DNA of 64,000 nucleotides from Branchinecta lynchi (taxonomy: Eukaryota > Arthropoda > Branchiopoda > Anostraca > Branchinectidae). The notes under the pieces were generated by a model. It was not told where the DNA came from. It saw nothing but the letters and a program-made list of their open reading frames with translations, and did no database searches. Position 1 is the first letter of the stretch; the number at the start of each line of letters is the position of its first letter. Both the position numbers and the translations under genes were made by a program. Location of the stretch: contig JAKZAP010000001.1 in assembly GCA_023053575.1 (NCBI GenBank), forward strand, positions 26,740,533-26,804,532, given 5' to 3'. Shown here piece by piece: positions 47,210 through 58,562 of this stretch.

Positions 47210-48640
47210 AGATTATCTTGACCAAACGAATCGTAAATTCAACATTTACATCAGATTTATGGATTTAAAAATATGCAGTTTAAACACAACCAGAATGTAT
47301 AAATTCTTCAAATGAGAGAATACAATTTCATTTTAGTTTTGATTTTAAAATGATAACGAAAGATGGAACGAAGTTTTTCCTGTATCTTTCATGATTGCAA
47401 ATTAGTGGTTAACTTGTTAACTTGGGAAGCCTACTTTCTGGGATTACCATTTAATAATAAATGGTCTATGATAGTAAATGATACGTGAGAGATTCAAGTA
47501 AAAATGACCATTTTTCAGCAAAGGACTTGCTTAGCTAATGTGAAAGTTCTCCATGACGGAACATCGTTTGAATAAATGTTTCAAAGTCAGCTTGGGCTCA
47601 AAGAATATTTACGGACTATGTATATTGATAATGTTATTATATTTAATTTTATGTGAATAATATTGAACGGTAGAATATTATATAGTGACAAATTGATCCA
47701 GGATTTCACGCCTCGACTTTGTCGATTTTGTCCTCGGCTGTAAATTGCAGTCAAAGAACCCCATTTTGGAAACTGTAGAGGTTCCATTCAGAAGCGGTAA
47801 TAATCGAGATTGTCAACATCAAATTCACAGCGTATATCACATCCTAAAAGGAGCTTTAGGTAATTCTCCAGAAAGCCAAGTTTCGGCTGGGGAAAACGGG
47901 GGGATTTTCCCTAGGAGAAATCGTGATGACTGGACTTGTTAGGCGATGTATTAAGCTGGGATTTTCGGAAGCTCTGCCTTGGGGAACCTTTTAAAAACAC
48001 TGTAGTATGTCTTCTTGGCAGTTTTAGTGCTTAGTTAGCTTGATCAGCTTATTGTTCTGTTTCGTTTTCTAGTTAGTTTATTTTTGGCAACCATGTTGTT
48101 TTTGGAATTTAAAATCATAAGGCGACTTCCCAAGCGTTGTGTTTAGAAGGGGCTTGGAGGGATAATTTTTGTTAGAAAATCTGTAATATTAATAGGCTAA
48201 CATTTAAATACTAACATTTACTATTGTTATTATAATAAGGCTATTCAGAAGAAGCCTTAAGTTCACAAATCTAATACATCTTGATTCAGTACTACTACCC
48301 TACTACAGCCTACTACTAGCCTACTACAAGGGACATAGAATAGAATAGAACAGAATAGAATTTTTCAAAAGCAGCTGTACAGCGTTACAGCCAAATTTGA
48401 CGTTTTCGTCATACAAAATGATGAATAACATAACACTTTGTCTCGAAGAAAAAAAAACACACACTAAAAAGGACTAGCTTATCGGTTATTACCTCCTTGG
48501 TGTATGTGCGTCTTACCGTGAAGGTTGGCGTTTTCGGGGATCCTAAGCGAAAGTGTCGGATACTTGTTCTATCGCGAATGTGTCCATCCGTCTGTTATCA
48601 CGATAAGTTCCGGACGGACTAGGGTATTTCGATGAAATGT
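47210..48640. other. no gene recognised; AGAAT simple repeat near 48335
   Basis: Contains one AGTCAGCTTGGGCTCAAAGA terminus (47586) of the ribozyme-like family and an (AGAAT)n run. Nothing else recognised. Confidence 0.45.
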
Positions 48641-48659
48641 TTTTTGTTCTATCTTTTTC

Positions 48660-49015
48660 TTCTTTTTCTTTTGCCGCGTAGATGTCCAGTATGATTTGGC
48701 AAGGTGACTACGCTTCCACTTTCCCTCGGTGACGCCAACGGTCGTAACATCTAATATTTTAAATTATTTAATTGTTTTTTTCAATGACCGACCTATATAT
48801 TTAGCGACACCTACACTTTCCTCTATCTCTACGTTAAATTTTAATATACTTTCTTGTTTCCTGTTTTAACTCTTATTTCTTATTTTACAGTTTGCATCAC
48901 ATATTTAAAACCTTAAAATTCTCTTTATTTTTTCCTTCCTGAATATCTCCTTTCCTTAAAATATTCTGTCATGTAAAACTAATTATCTACAAAAATATTA
49001 TCCCCGTTATTTTTT
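48660..49015. repeat. dispersed AT-rich repeat, copy 2
   Basis: Same orientation and order of words as 8500-8870, including CTTCCACTTTCCCTCGGTGA and AATGACCGACCTATATATTT. Confidence 0.75.
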
Positions 49016-49339
49016 TTGCAACCCAACCAAACAGGGGGTTTTGTCCTGGAGACAATAACAACATACATTTTGTTTTACCTGTTCGCACTTCCTGCGTCAA
49101 AGGATGCCCTTCCGTCATAGGGAATCCCTTTTGCAGTGGCATTTATTCTTTTTCAACCCTTTTTGAGTATTTAAGAGTGGGATGGAGCTTAAAAAAGGGA
49201 AGAAAAGTCATCTGGTCAAATTGATTAAACTTTCTGGTAGTGTTTTGCTGTGTGTATAAATATGCTCTTCTGTTCAACTTTAAGCTTTGTCGGTTTTTTA
49301 GACCATTGATCAGTATGCTGATCAGAATTTTGTCTTTAG

Positions 49340-49393
49340 GGCGCACGCGGGGATCCCGGAAGGAAGGGGGAACGAGGGGAACCAGGACCAGTG
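49340..49393 (+). CDS. collagen exon J
   Basis: Exactly 54 nt, the ancestral collagen exon size, encoding six triplets GARGDPGRKGERGEPGPV. The acceptor is TTTGTCTTTAG and the donor GTAAGT. Phase 0 at both ends. Confidence 0.9.
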
Positions 49394-49794
49394 GTAAGTT
49401 ACTACCGAACCTCTAAGTTAAATCAGTTCCTATGTGTGACAGATGTGAGAAAGAAACTGCAACTTCACAATAAATAAATTTAAAATGACGCAAACGACAA
49501 TGACCAAAGGGAAAGAGGAAGAACAACAGATAGATAAACCTGCGGTTACGATCCACCTATTTCGACAGCCCTTTACTAGAAATCAGGGCGTAGTTAGGTC
49601 ATAAGGCATTCTGGGTACAGATGCACATGTACTGTAAGTACGTAAAAATTTTGCTTACCGTCCCTCTCGGAAGAACCCCACCGAAGAAATACATAATATT
49701 GAAACAAGTGCTTGAGCAAGAGCTTTAAATGCTTCCGTAAACCATATACTAACTCGATTCGTGGTATAGATTTTAGTATTGTTTATATATATTT

Positions 49795-49905
49795 TCTTTA
49801 GTTTCTTTTCTTCTTTTCTTTTTATTATGTACTCCGCTTTTTCCCTTTTGTAAGCGGGCAAAAATATTATAGATATATATGTATATATATATATATATAA
49901 TACTT
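49795..49905 (+). repeat. LINE 3' tail ending in TA microsatellite
   Basis: TTATTATGTACTCCGCTTTT, then GTAAGCGGGCAAAAATATTA and a TATATA run. Confidence 0.6.
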
Positions 49906-49999
49906 TGACTACGTAGTGAGCTTAGAAGTTTTGAACCTTCAAACACTCAAGGAGAGGCGGTAAAACTAATATTGGGCTTTTGAAGACATAATACTTTAA

Positions 50000-50188
50000 A
50001 GTTTAACTGAAAAGCCAACTTTTGTTGTATCATTTAAGATACACTATTTGGATTGTGTAACAGAATTTTTGTTCGTCCTCACACCGCAAAATTCTACTCT
50101 GAAGCGGAAAATTTGAATCTCAGTCGAAACGCGGCTTTATAGTGGCCAGTAATTAGATTGTCCTATTTCATCCCTTTTCGGTTAAAGT
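50000..50188. mobile_element. short TTAA-flanked MITE
   Basis: TTAA (49996-49999), AGTTTAACTGAAAAGCC, ..., CCCTTTTCGGTTAAAGT, TTAA (50189-50192). The cleanest single copy of the 13216/24996 family. Confidence 0.75.
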
Positions 50189-50272
50189 TTAAGCACAATC
50201 TTACCAGAAGTGATCTTTTCACGATGAAATGGCTCAGAAATACCGTTTAGCGATAATACCATTAGTTTCCAC

Positions 50273-50500
50273 ATGGAAATAGTTATTTTATTGTTCCTGA
50301 TCTTCTCTGTCCAGTATTCTCGCTGTGGAACTTGGCGGCTGGACGCAAAATATTTGAAAACTGAATGCGACGTGGTGAACAAAGAAAAATCGGGGAAACC
50401 GACAATGGACTTGAAGGTCTGCCATGTCTTCCAAAAAGAAAAACAATACTTTGAAACTTCTCATGACCTTATGTGTGAAAGAGTTGTCGATGGACCATGA
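50273..50500 (+). CDS. small secreted-like ORF, uncertain
   Basis: Seventy-five codons. Residues 2-17 are strongly hydrophobic (EIVILLFLIFSVQY) like a signal peptide. The rest is charged with cysteines at about 18, 31, 49 and 68 and ends VVDGP. No family recognised and no codon, promoter or splice evidence. It lies 80 bp from a MITE inside a collagen intron, and an equally long ORF overlaps on the other strand, so chance is quite possible. Confidence 0.2.
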   Translation: MEIVILLFLIFSVQYSRCGTWRLDAKYLKTECDVVNKEKSGKPTMDLKVCHVFQKEKQYFETSHDLMCERVVDGP

Positions 50501-50509
50501 CGTTCCTGC

Positions 50510-53500
50510 AAGTTTGAGTTGCGGGACCGATGAAACCCGGCTTGCCAAAAAAGCTCTCAAAAGTCTTACGGAATAATCGCGGAAGGCGGGGAAGTAAGAG
50601 GGGCCCTTTAAATCACCTAGACCTCCTTCCCAGTATCACTGACGAACCACCTGACAAGACTGGCAGCAAAGCTCACCGATAAAAAATAACATCTGAAGTT
50701 CCGTCCGATTCATGCATCCATTTAGTACATATTTCATCCATCATTTTAATTCTGCTTTTAATTACATTACCGTATTACTTCTTTAACTCAAGTATTTTTT
50801 TATTTATGCTTAAAAATTTTATTCTAGCGCTCATATTTGACAAATCCAGTGCTATTTTTTGACGCGAAGAATTTATAAGAAAAATAAACTGAGATGAATT
50901 GAAAAATAGCTATATAAATTGAAATTCTAGCCAGGATATTTTTCTACTCGCTTTACAATCGGGTCTTATAGAGGTTAGCCTGAATCGCCACGCGACCTGT
51001 TTTGCTGCAGCCGAACCTGTCAAGCTAAGCTCGAAACCGGTCAGGTGTTAGTTCTTGTACCGGGGGTGGGGGTGGGGGGGGAGAAGGGTAATCTGAAAAA
51101 TTATCGGTAGGCGAATATGTGGAACGGAGAAGTGGATATCTTTCTTTTTAAAAGCTGGAAAATATATACTATCCTTTGTCTCGTATTTTAAGTCCCTGTG
51201 TATCCCCTGTATATCCCTGTCCCAGTCTTCGATCAGGAATGACCACTGTTTCGTGTTTAGCTGGTGGCAAAAGTTACTTGGTGGTGTGCAATGGTGGTAA
51301 AGTTTATGCGCGAAAAGTTCAAATAAATACGAGATTATCCCGAATACTCTGATTCCTGTTTAAACGGGGTCAATTGAGCGAAATCGAGGATACTTTATAA
51401 CGCACCCTGCAACCCGCAACATTCACTACACTTTATTCGTTTGCTTGACGCTAGTCACCCACTGTATAGGTGTCGACTGAATTGTATCGGAATTACATAC
51501 AGTCGTGACGTACATAGTGACGTCGTGTGATTGAAGACCCAACAAGGGATTTGATTGTCCCTAGGCCGTTTTATAAATGTAACTGAGACCGGCGCCTCGC
51601 TGGCCGCTCGGCTCTATATTAAAATATATAATCACCGATAGGAATAAACTACAATTTTTCGGTTTCTCAGGTAAAATAGGTCAAATGGGTGTGACGTCAC
51701 GTTTGTATGGAATTACGGTACAACTTAGTTTAGAACACTGTATAGGGTCATGTTCAGGGTTGCCACTGGTCACTGAATCCTGCGATTTCTCACTGATTTT
51801 CGCTTCTTCGACAAACCGAGCCAGAGTTCTGCGACCGGTTCGTCACCAGTAAATACAAAAATGAAGCAACAAGTTGAGGCATATAATTATGATGATGGAT
51901 AAACGAGATCTCTCGTCAATGGTTGGTAAAAAAAAAAAAAAAAAAAAAAGGGCGTCTGGCGTAGGTGCCAGAATATCACGTTGCCAGATTTTGACAGATT
52001 CTGCGGCCACAAGTTCCGCCAGAGAAAAGTGGCAGCATTGGCTATGTTGCCCGTCTGTAAATTGGAGCGTGTATGTGTTCCATATTCGTTGTTATTCTTT
52101 TCTCTTATACTCCGTTTGCGACTTATGTCTTAAAAATGGATCAGAAAATTTCGCTAGTTCGGATTCAACGGATGCTTGTTGGATGTCATACCTTCGCTTT
52201 TTTTTTACATTATTTTTCTGAACAGCTGCACTAAAACTACAAGTTTATTTTCCTATGACATAATGCGAAAATACATTTTGTTTTAACTGATCTCCCGAAT
52301 TTAAAAAAAGAAGTTTTTTTTTGTCTTAGCAACCCCCAAAAAGTGTGACCGCTTCAGCGCCCAGTTCTGCGCAATAAAAAGCCTACTGTGACCGAGCTCT
52401 TCACCAAGAGAAGCCGATTGCAAAAAAACAAAAAATCCCTCAACTGAGTCACAATAGTCAAGTAAACTCCAACAAAAAAAATAATCTTGCTTTTCAGTTA
52501 AACTTCCCTGATGACTCCCTGACCTAACCAGTCAGCTACGGCGACCCGCCGTGTTATCTATTTAGAAAAAAAAATACATTGTTCAATTCTCTGAAGTCAA
52601 TAGAATCTCTTGCTGTTTGACTGCAACATCTGCCGATAACAGTCGTGAAAATGAAATGCGTCTTTTTCTCTGCGACAAGACGCCGCGGTATAGAATAATG
52701 GCGGTAAATGTTTCGTTGCGACTTTTTGGCAGTAAGTGCAATAAAATGCAGCAAATTCGGTCGTTCAGTATGCGGCGAGGTAATCTGCGATTCTTGTCAC
52801 TTACTCCCCGAGCAGGTTGGTCATACTAATTTTCAGTGCCGTCCTGACTGAAGTTGATTAAAAGCGAGATAGCGGCGGTATGTAAAATACCACTTACGGC
52901 GTTTTTCCGCTGGTTTCTTATCTGTGAGAAAGACACAATCAAGCAGATAACTGTAATAACTGCAGTGCACAAGGGACTGTGTTAGTTAAAATTCCCATCT
53001 TAATTTGATAGGAATGGAAATGTTTAGGACAGAATGTCCCGACGCTGAATCCACAGACAATTAGGTTTTTCCGATTGAACTGTCTGGGGATTGTCTCTGG
53101 AAAATGTCAAGTTTTTCATACGATATTGGTTGATATGGTAGCGGTACTCCCAAAATGACAAATTAACGATAATTAGTTGTGTGGACATTAGTAAGCTCAG
53201 CAGTAACTGGTGCCACTACATACTTACTACATCAGTACTGGATCCTATGGGATACTATCGGTACTGGTTACCATTATCCCAGGCTTGTAATTATAGATGG
53301 ATAGATATTTATATTGATCTGACTCGTAGCACCGGCATGGCACTAAATACGTCGACCATTACATTTACTGTGTAACAATAATTGAATATATACAATTATT
53401 ACATAAACGAAAATAAATCACTTGGAATTCACTAAATTTGTTTTAATTTTCCCAATAAAATATGGCACAAATGAATCGAATACCGGTTAGTGCGACATCT

Positions 53501-54540
53501 AACTGCCACCAGGAGATTTTGGTGCCGCGTCCGCCCTGTCGCCGGTGCTAGATCGGGCAGAATATCTTTATGTTTGTCACTGGCAAGGATTGATTGGCGT
53601 AAAATTGAGTAAAATTAAGTTTTCCCGGCGGACATGGAGTGGCTCAAGTCTAATAGGAGGAGGGAAGTTTCGTCACCATTTTAGTTCAGTCCTAGCATAA
53701 TGCGACACGCTCTGATTTTCACTGATTCAACATCTTCGTTATGCTGTACGCTTCTTTGTACAAAGGGTCATAATTAAATGAAATAACTTCATAACACTAC
53801 AGACAACTTCATGAGTAATGTGTCTCGTATCACCGTCCAGACACTTTTATGGGGATACTGGCAGGGATTCTACTCCGTGAAGGCTTAGCCTTGGCCGTCG
53901 TCTATCCAGACGGACGACTTGGGTAGACTGTTCTATAGACAGTACACAGGGTAAACTGTTGTGCTTGTGCCACCTAGTAGCAATGACCTATACCTTAGGT
54001 CTGTCGGCTCTATCTCAGACTTTAAAAGACTCTCCCCTTTACCAGGATTCGAGATATCATGTCGGCCTCGGAGTTTAATTTTATATTACTGCTGACAAGA
54101 CATCCTTATGTCTATAGCTCAAAGGTTGGTGTGCGCTATTTTCAAACAAGCTCTACAGTTCTGCATGATTTCTCTGTGTATGTCTGACTCTGTCAAAATA
54201 GCCAGTTGTCTCTGTGTGGGTTATTTTCCCAAATTTCCAAAGCTTTGACCAACTTTCTAAACCACTTTCCCCAAAATCATCTCTACTTTTTCTTTCGATT
54301 GTGTTTCCACAAACTTCTCATTTCATCGAAGATCTAAGTTAAGTCGTGTACAGGACGTGAATGTATGTGCGGTTTTTAAGTGTTTATTTCACTTTCGTGA
54401 AAGTGAAAAAAAAAGCGTTGGCTTTAAGCAGAAATACTGCATTTTCAGCATGTCTTGAAGCAACAACATTAGCTCACCAATAGCTGACTTTGTTCACAGT
54501 AAGTGGGGAAAATAGCATCGTCCCAACTTCAGTATTCTCG
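50510..54540. other. no gene recognised
   Basis: Intron J-K. Contains a 20-base A run (51930), a G-rich stretch (51063) and a solo end of the TTAA family near 52492 (CTTTTCAGTTAAACTTCC). No Gly-X-Y exon seen. Confidence 0.45.
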
Positions 54541-54718
54541 AAACAAGCACACCGATGCTGTTTCCTCTTCTTTTATTCTCGGCAAAAACACCTTATTTAG
54601 GACATTTTTTTTTGCCAACAGCTTCCTTTAATCTGTTCTCCAGAATCTCTATCACAAAGAAGTGTTACTTGTTTTTTCCCAAGGGAAGATTGCTTTGTCA
54701 ACATTCTTTATTTTCTAG

Positions 54719-54754
54719 AGCGAAAAAGGAGAAAAAGGAATTAAAGGAGATGTG
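54719..54754 (+). CDS. collagen exon K
   Basis: Thirty-six nucleotides encode SEKGEKGIKGDV between TTTATTTTCTAG and GTAAGT. The first triplet has serine in place of glycine, a third one-residue interruption. A second AG two bases downstream would shift the frame, so the first AG is preferred. Phase 0. Confidence 0.82.
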
Positions 54755-54918
54755 GTAAGTGGAGACAATTTTAAGACGTTAACCGAAAGCAATCCTATTT
54801 TGCGTAGTACTTTCTTTTAACAAAATATATCGGATTTGTAGCCTCTGCATGGACAATTTTCCACTGGGCAGCGCCTGATTGGCCCGAGTATTATACGACC
54901 CTACCCGTGGATCATTAA

Positions 54919-55611
54919 AGGACCCGTCGTACCTATAATACTAATACAACCCACTTCCATAATCCCTCCATATATTTCTAAACCCTGAGACCCCAATCTC
55001 GTACTGCACATTCTAACCCCTCGAAAAAAATCACGCTGATTTTCTCACTTGCCGTGTTCTGCTATCTTCGATGCGTATCATAGTGTCGACGGTTGTCTGG
55101 GAAAAGTCTTTCCATAAAAAAAACCGGTTATGTAAATTGTTTCCCTGTTTTCACTACAAGTCAGCGGGTCTTGGAAAAGGCTTAAACCAGCCCAAACCGT
55201 CGGTTATTTGTTGAAAGCACAGCCTAGATTTAAAGTATTCAAATATTTTAAAATACTGTAAGTTGAAGAGTTAATAGTGCGAGGGGTTCTTTAAATACTT
55301 CAAAACCAGGCTCTTCTTTACGAAATTGCCCACGACTTTGGCTGTTTTAAGCCTTTTTCCTGGCCCGTTGACTTTTAGCAAAAACTCGAAAAAATGTCGA
55401 TAACCGGTTTACCTCACGCGTCAGCTTTTCTCCAACAGTCATCGGGGCATGACGACATCGGAATTAGCGATACAAGAAAGGCGTGAAAATAAGTGACATA
55501 GCGACAGGGGGGGTTATAATGTACTGTATGAAGTTCGGATTTCTGGGTTTAAGAATGGATTTAGCGATTACAGATATAGGTTGCACTAGCATTCTAGGTA
55601 CGACGGGTCCT
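54919..55611. mobile_element. TTAA-flanked inverted-repeat element
   Basis: TTAA (54915-54918), AGGACCCGTCGTACCTA at the left; inverse TAGGTACGACGGGTCCT at the right, TTAA (55612-55615). TTAA is the piggyBac target. Interior inverse words AACCGGTTATGTAAA and GATAACCGGTTTA. Begins 164 bp after exon K. Confidence 0.8.
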
Positions 55612-55644
55612 TTAAGGGTTGTCTACTTGCGTCAACATACACTT

Positions 55645-55725
55645 TTGTTTCTCTTTATATTTACTCCGTGTTTACACCATGTGTGTATTTCGGGTAATAA
55701 ATTTATTGTTTGATTGATTGATACT
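55645..55725 (+). repeat. LINE 3' tail ending in ATTG repeat
   Basis: TATATTTACTCCGTGTTTAC, then GTGTATTTCGGGTAATAAAT and TTGATTGATTGAT. Confidence 0.6.
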
Positions 55726-55984
55726 GCAGCTTCTTCTTTAGGAACCTAACAGAACTTCGACAGAAGGTTCAAGAATCTCGAATCTCCTTGCACTATGTAG
55801 GGAAACTGTCCGGCGCTAACATTTTTAGGTACAAGATAGCTCTCTAGTGGGTCTGAATAAAGCTCTATGTAGAAAGTGTCTGTTCTCCGCAGACAACTGT
55901 CCGAAACGGCGTACGCGCGTCTGTCGCCCTCTCATGGCTTATTCGTCTGTTTGACTCTTCAGTAGATTTTGTTTGTATGTGTAG

Positions 55985-56080
55985 TGTTTTGCCTAATTAT
56001 GTCTTCATATATTCTTTTTGTTTTCGTCTTGTACGATTTGTGGGTTAAAAATAAATTATTATTATTATTATTATAATGAC
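55985..56080 (+). repeat. LINE 3' tail ending in ATT microsatellite
   Basis: GTACGATTTGTGGGTTAAAA, then ATAAATTATTATTATTATTA. Followed from 56085 by a hammerhead-like dispersed motif (GAAGAAGACCCTTGCCAAGG, about 56152). Confidence 0.6.
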
Positions 56081-56499
56081 GTGGATGAGCGCGCCAGGTG
56101 GGTGAAACGTCGGTCTTTGCGATCGCGGTATTATCTTCAAGCTTGAGCCGGAAGAAGACCCTTGCCAAGGAGGGCTGACATAGCAGCAGAATAAGTCTCA
56201 GCTGACCAGTGCCATAAAATATGCTGCGAGCAGGTGACAACAATGCAGTGAGTGAAATATAAATTGGTGTCACTTGTCCTTTAATCTTCCCCAAGGTTAC
56301 GAGACACCGCTGATCTCCCGGTACCAACCAGGGAAGAATGAACCCGTCATCTTTATTAAAATTATCCAATTTCGGAGACTTCTAGAACCTTTTCTTCATA
56401 TCATACTGCCAAGTGTCGAGCACTTGAGCGTGACTCCCCTTTCCATCAGATCTTTATTAGAAATTTTCAAAATGGTGCCACAGCCTTGACAACGCAATT

Positions 56500-56960
56500 G
56501 CAGCAGCTTTCAGTGTCGAACTTCACTGCATTTTAGTTGCATCCTCGCAACACATTGATGAATAAATGATTTATTTGATTTCTTCGGAGGATTTTGTCCA
56601 GGAATCGCAGTTTGTATGTCACTAAAGTTTAGTAGTGCCAACAGACGATCTGGATTTTCTAGCCTGATTTTCTGCGCCTTCATCATGGGGTTAAGAAAAC
56701 TCAACTTTTCCTTATGGAACTGATGATGGTGCCGAAAGTCTGGGTAGGAATTCCAGTCCACGACAACCCGACCCTGATTGTTCCAGGAATAAGTGGCGGT
56801 AAGGTAGAAAGGTCTAGACACACCCTTGTTCAAAGGCTTGTAGATGCTGACATTTCTGAAACCACACCTCCGGTCGTTGGACCAGCTAAGTCTTCAGATA
56901 AATTATTCCCTAGATGGCGCTGGACTCAACCGTTTGATGTCGGATCCGGGTGAATCCCGC
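56500..56960. other. overlapping ORFs, no function recognised
   Basis: A 107-codon minus ORF (56510-56833) overlaps a 79-codon plus ORF (56714-56953). Neither has a recognisable domain. A decayed processed copy of some gene is possible but unsupported. Confidence 0.25.
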
Positions 56961-57039
56961 CGCTTAATTTCGAATTTGGGCGAATCTGGCTCTCGAGTTA
57001 ATGTGGATTCGCTAGCCCGATGAAAAATTTATCTCAAAA

Positions 57040-57830
57040 TAGTACTATGAAGTAGTACGAAAAAGTTGCATGCAGTACTAACGATGCTACTACATGCTAC
57101 TACTACCGTGTTACTGCATACTACTATATGCTACTATTAGCAAGACTGGACGCTACTATGGCAAGACAGGATGCTACTGGACACTACTACATAAGATTGG
57201 ACCAGTCTGAGGCACATTAAATGATAGTATTCCCTGCTATTACATAGTATTACGTGCAATGTCTTCGTACTACTACCATACTACTATGTAGGCTTCAAAT
57301 TTTTCATCGGCTTCGTGCCGATCAGTTTAAATTCTTTCGGACCATTTCTCGAATGCTTAGCGCTGAGCGGCTGGGCGTTTCTTAAATACGTGACTATTAT
57401 ATGAATCGTTTTTCCGCTGGAAAGAACATGTAGCAACGAAAACGGATGTAAATTCCCTGGGATTTGGAAAATTTACTCGGATTTTACGTAATGCAATAAG
57501 CTCATTTGTCAGAAAGATCGATTTGCTAATTTGTCCGTGTTTCCCAGATGGAACATTTTTAGCCTGCGTAGCTGTACGACAGTTGTACCGAAAAGTTGCA
57601 TTTATTGATATTTAGTAGTAAATAATACTATCATTGAATGTGTCTCAGACTGGACCAGTCTTAAGCAGTAGTATCCAGTAGCATTCTGATTTGCTATAGT
57701 AGCATCCAGTCTTTCTAACAGTAGCATGTAGTAGAATGCAGTAACACGGTAGCCTTGACAAAGAAGCATGTATAGCAGCAGTTCGTACTGTTTGCTACTT
57801 TTTCGTACAACTTCATGAAGGATGACTTTG
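57040..57830. mobile_element. foldback element with about 200-bp inverted arms
   Basis: The left arm from GTAGTACGAAAAAGTTGC through CCGTGTTACTGCATACTACT and GACTGGACGCTACTATGGCA to GGACCAGTCTGAGGCACATT (57050-57240). The right arm (57610-57820) is its inverse with moderate divergence. Both are rich in ATGCTACTAC words. Confidence 0.75.
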
Positions 57831-58085
57831 TGAATCGGTATTGTTAGAGACAGAGCCCTTCCGCTTAGCTTGATATTCTTTAACGTAAGGCTGGTAAATG
57901 TCCGGTTCCTTATCCATTTCGTCGAAGTCGACCTTGACCTCATTAGTAGTTTTCAGAAGCGCCTCTGTTCTTCCTCCAGGCTTTGTTCGCCTCTGAAGGC
58001 TTTGTTGAGGGACTATCTGAAAGGCATGCGACCCATAGCAGAAAACAGTGAACTTTGTTGGGCGAAGCTTGCTTGTTTTCTCCAA
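57813..58085 (-). other. 90-codon ORF, not recognised
   Basis: Charged sequence, without a domain I know, including residues DFDEMDKEPDIYQPYVKEYQ. An ORF of similar length overlaps it on the plus strand. Possible exon or pseudogene fragment; low support. Confidence 0.2.
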
Positions 58086-58340
58086 TGATTTTAACCGGCC
58101 ACAAGGAAGTTTGCTACAGCAACATCTTCAATTTGACAGGCTGACATCATAGACTACTACTTAGAAAGTTGAAATACCATGAGCCAAACACTTACACGCA
58201 AGGGGGGCTTTTTTACGACCCCCCAGCTTCAAACAGCGCCAAATATAATCCAAATCATCAGCAGGTGAATAATCCAAATGAGATAATTACTGTTGGTCTG
58301 GTTTCGGGAGTTAGGCAGTTCTAACAATAAAATTTTTCAG

Positions 58341-58562
58341 GGTCCTCAAGGAAGAAGAGGCAGAAAAGGTGACCGAGGCCCACGGGGTGACAATGGCCCT
58401 CCAGGTCTTGACGCCCCCTGTCCAATCGGGCCGGATGGGCTACCCGTACCTGGTTGCGGATGGAGACCGCAGCAAACGCAGCCATTCTCAGCGCCATCTC
58501 ATGCTAAGGCCTCAGTGTCATCTTCCGATGCTGATGACGATGACGATGATTATGACTACTAG
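58341..58562 (+). CDS. collagen terminal exon L with NC signature, acidic tail and stop
   Basis: The acceptor is AATTTTTCAG. The exon encodes 73 residues and a TAG stop. Seven Gly-X-Y triplets ([22 protein letters not shown]) lead into [19 protein letters not shown], whose two cysteines and DGLP core match the conserved C-terminal NC domain of collagens XIII, XXIII and XXV. In the vertebrate proteins the chain ends a few residues after the GCW. Here it continues about 37 residues through a Gln/Ser/Pro-rich stretch into an acidic end, [11 protein letters not shown]. The tail is in one open frame with no intervening splice signal. Its function is unknown; calcium or mineral binding is a guess from composition only. 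Confidence 0.92.
   Translation, partial: GPQGRRGRKGDRGPRGDNGPPGLDAPCPIGPDGLPVPGCGWRPQQTQPFSAPSHAKASVSSSDADDDDDDYDY

Larger units (their letters stand above)
10441..58562 (+). other. MACIT-like transmembrane collagen gene, 3' portion (12 exons)
   Basis: Gene span joining exons A-L: 10441-10558, 12407-12495, 15739-15828, 19050-19094, 37005-37046, 38257-38361, 40515-40559, 45669-45731, 45846-45872, 49340-49393, 54719-54754, 58341-58562. Every intron is GT-AG. Exon A ends in phase 1 and B begins in phase 1; all later junctions are phase 0, so the joined frame stays open for about 311 residues to a TAG stop. Most of it is Gly-X-Y, rich in KGE/KGD/GPP triplets as in triple-helical collagens. The C-terminal signature [19 protein letters not shown] matches the conserved NC ending of membrane-associated collagens XIII/XXIII/XXV, which are type II membrane proteins with an extracellular, often shed, triple helix and roles in adhesion and synapse or muscle junctions. 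The N-terminal transmembrane exon is not in the window. Family assignment rests on that signature plus the many Gly-X-Y interruptions; additional small exons in the large introns may have been missed. Confidence 0.85.
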
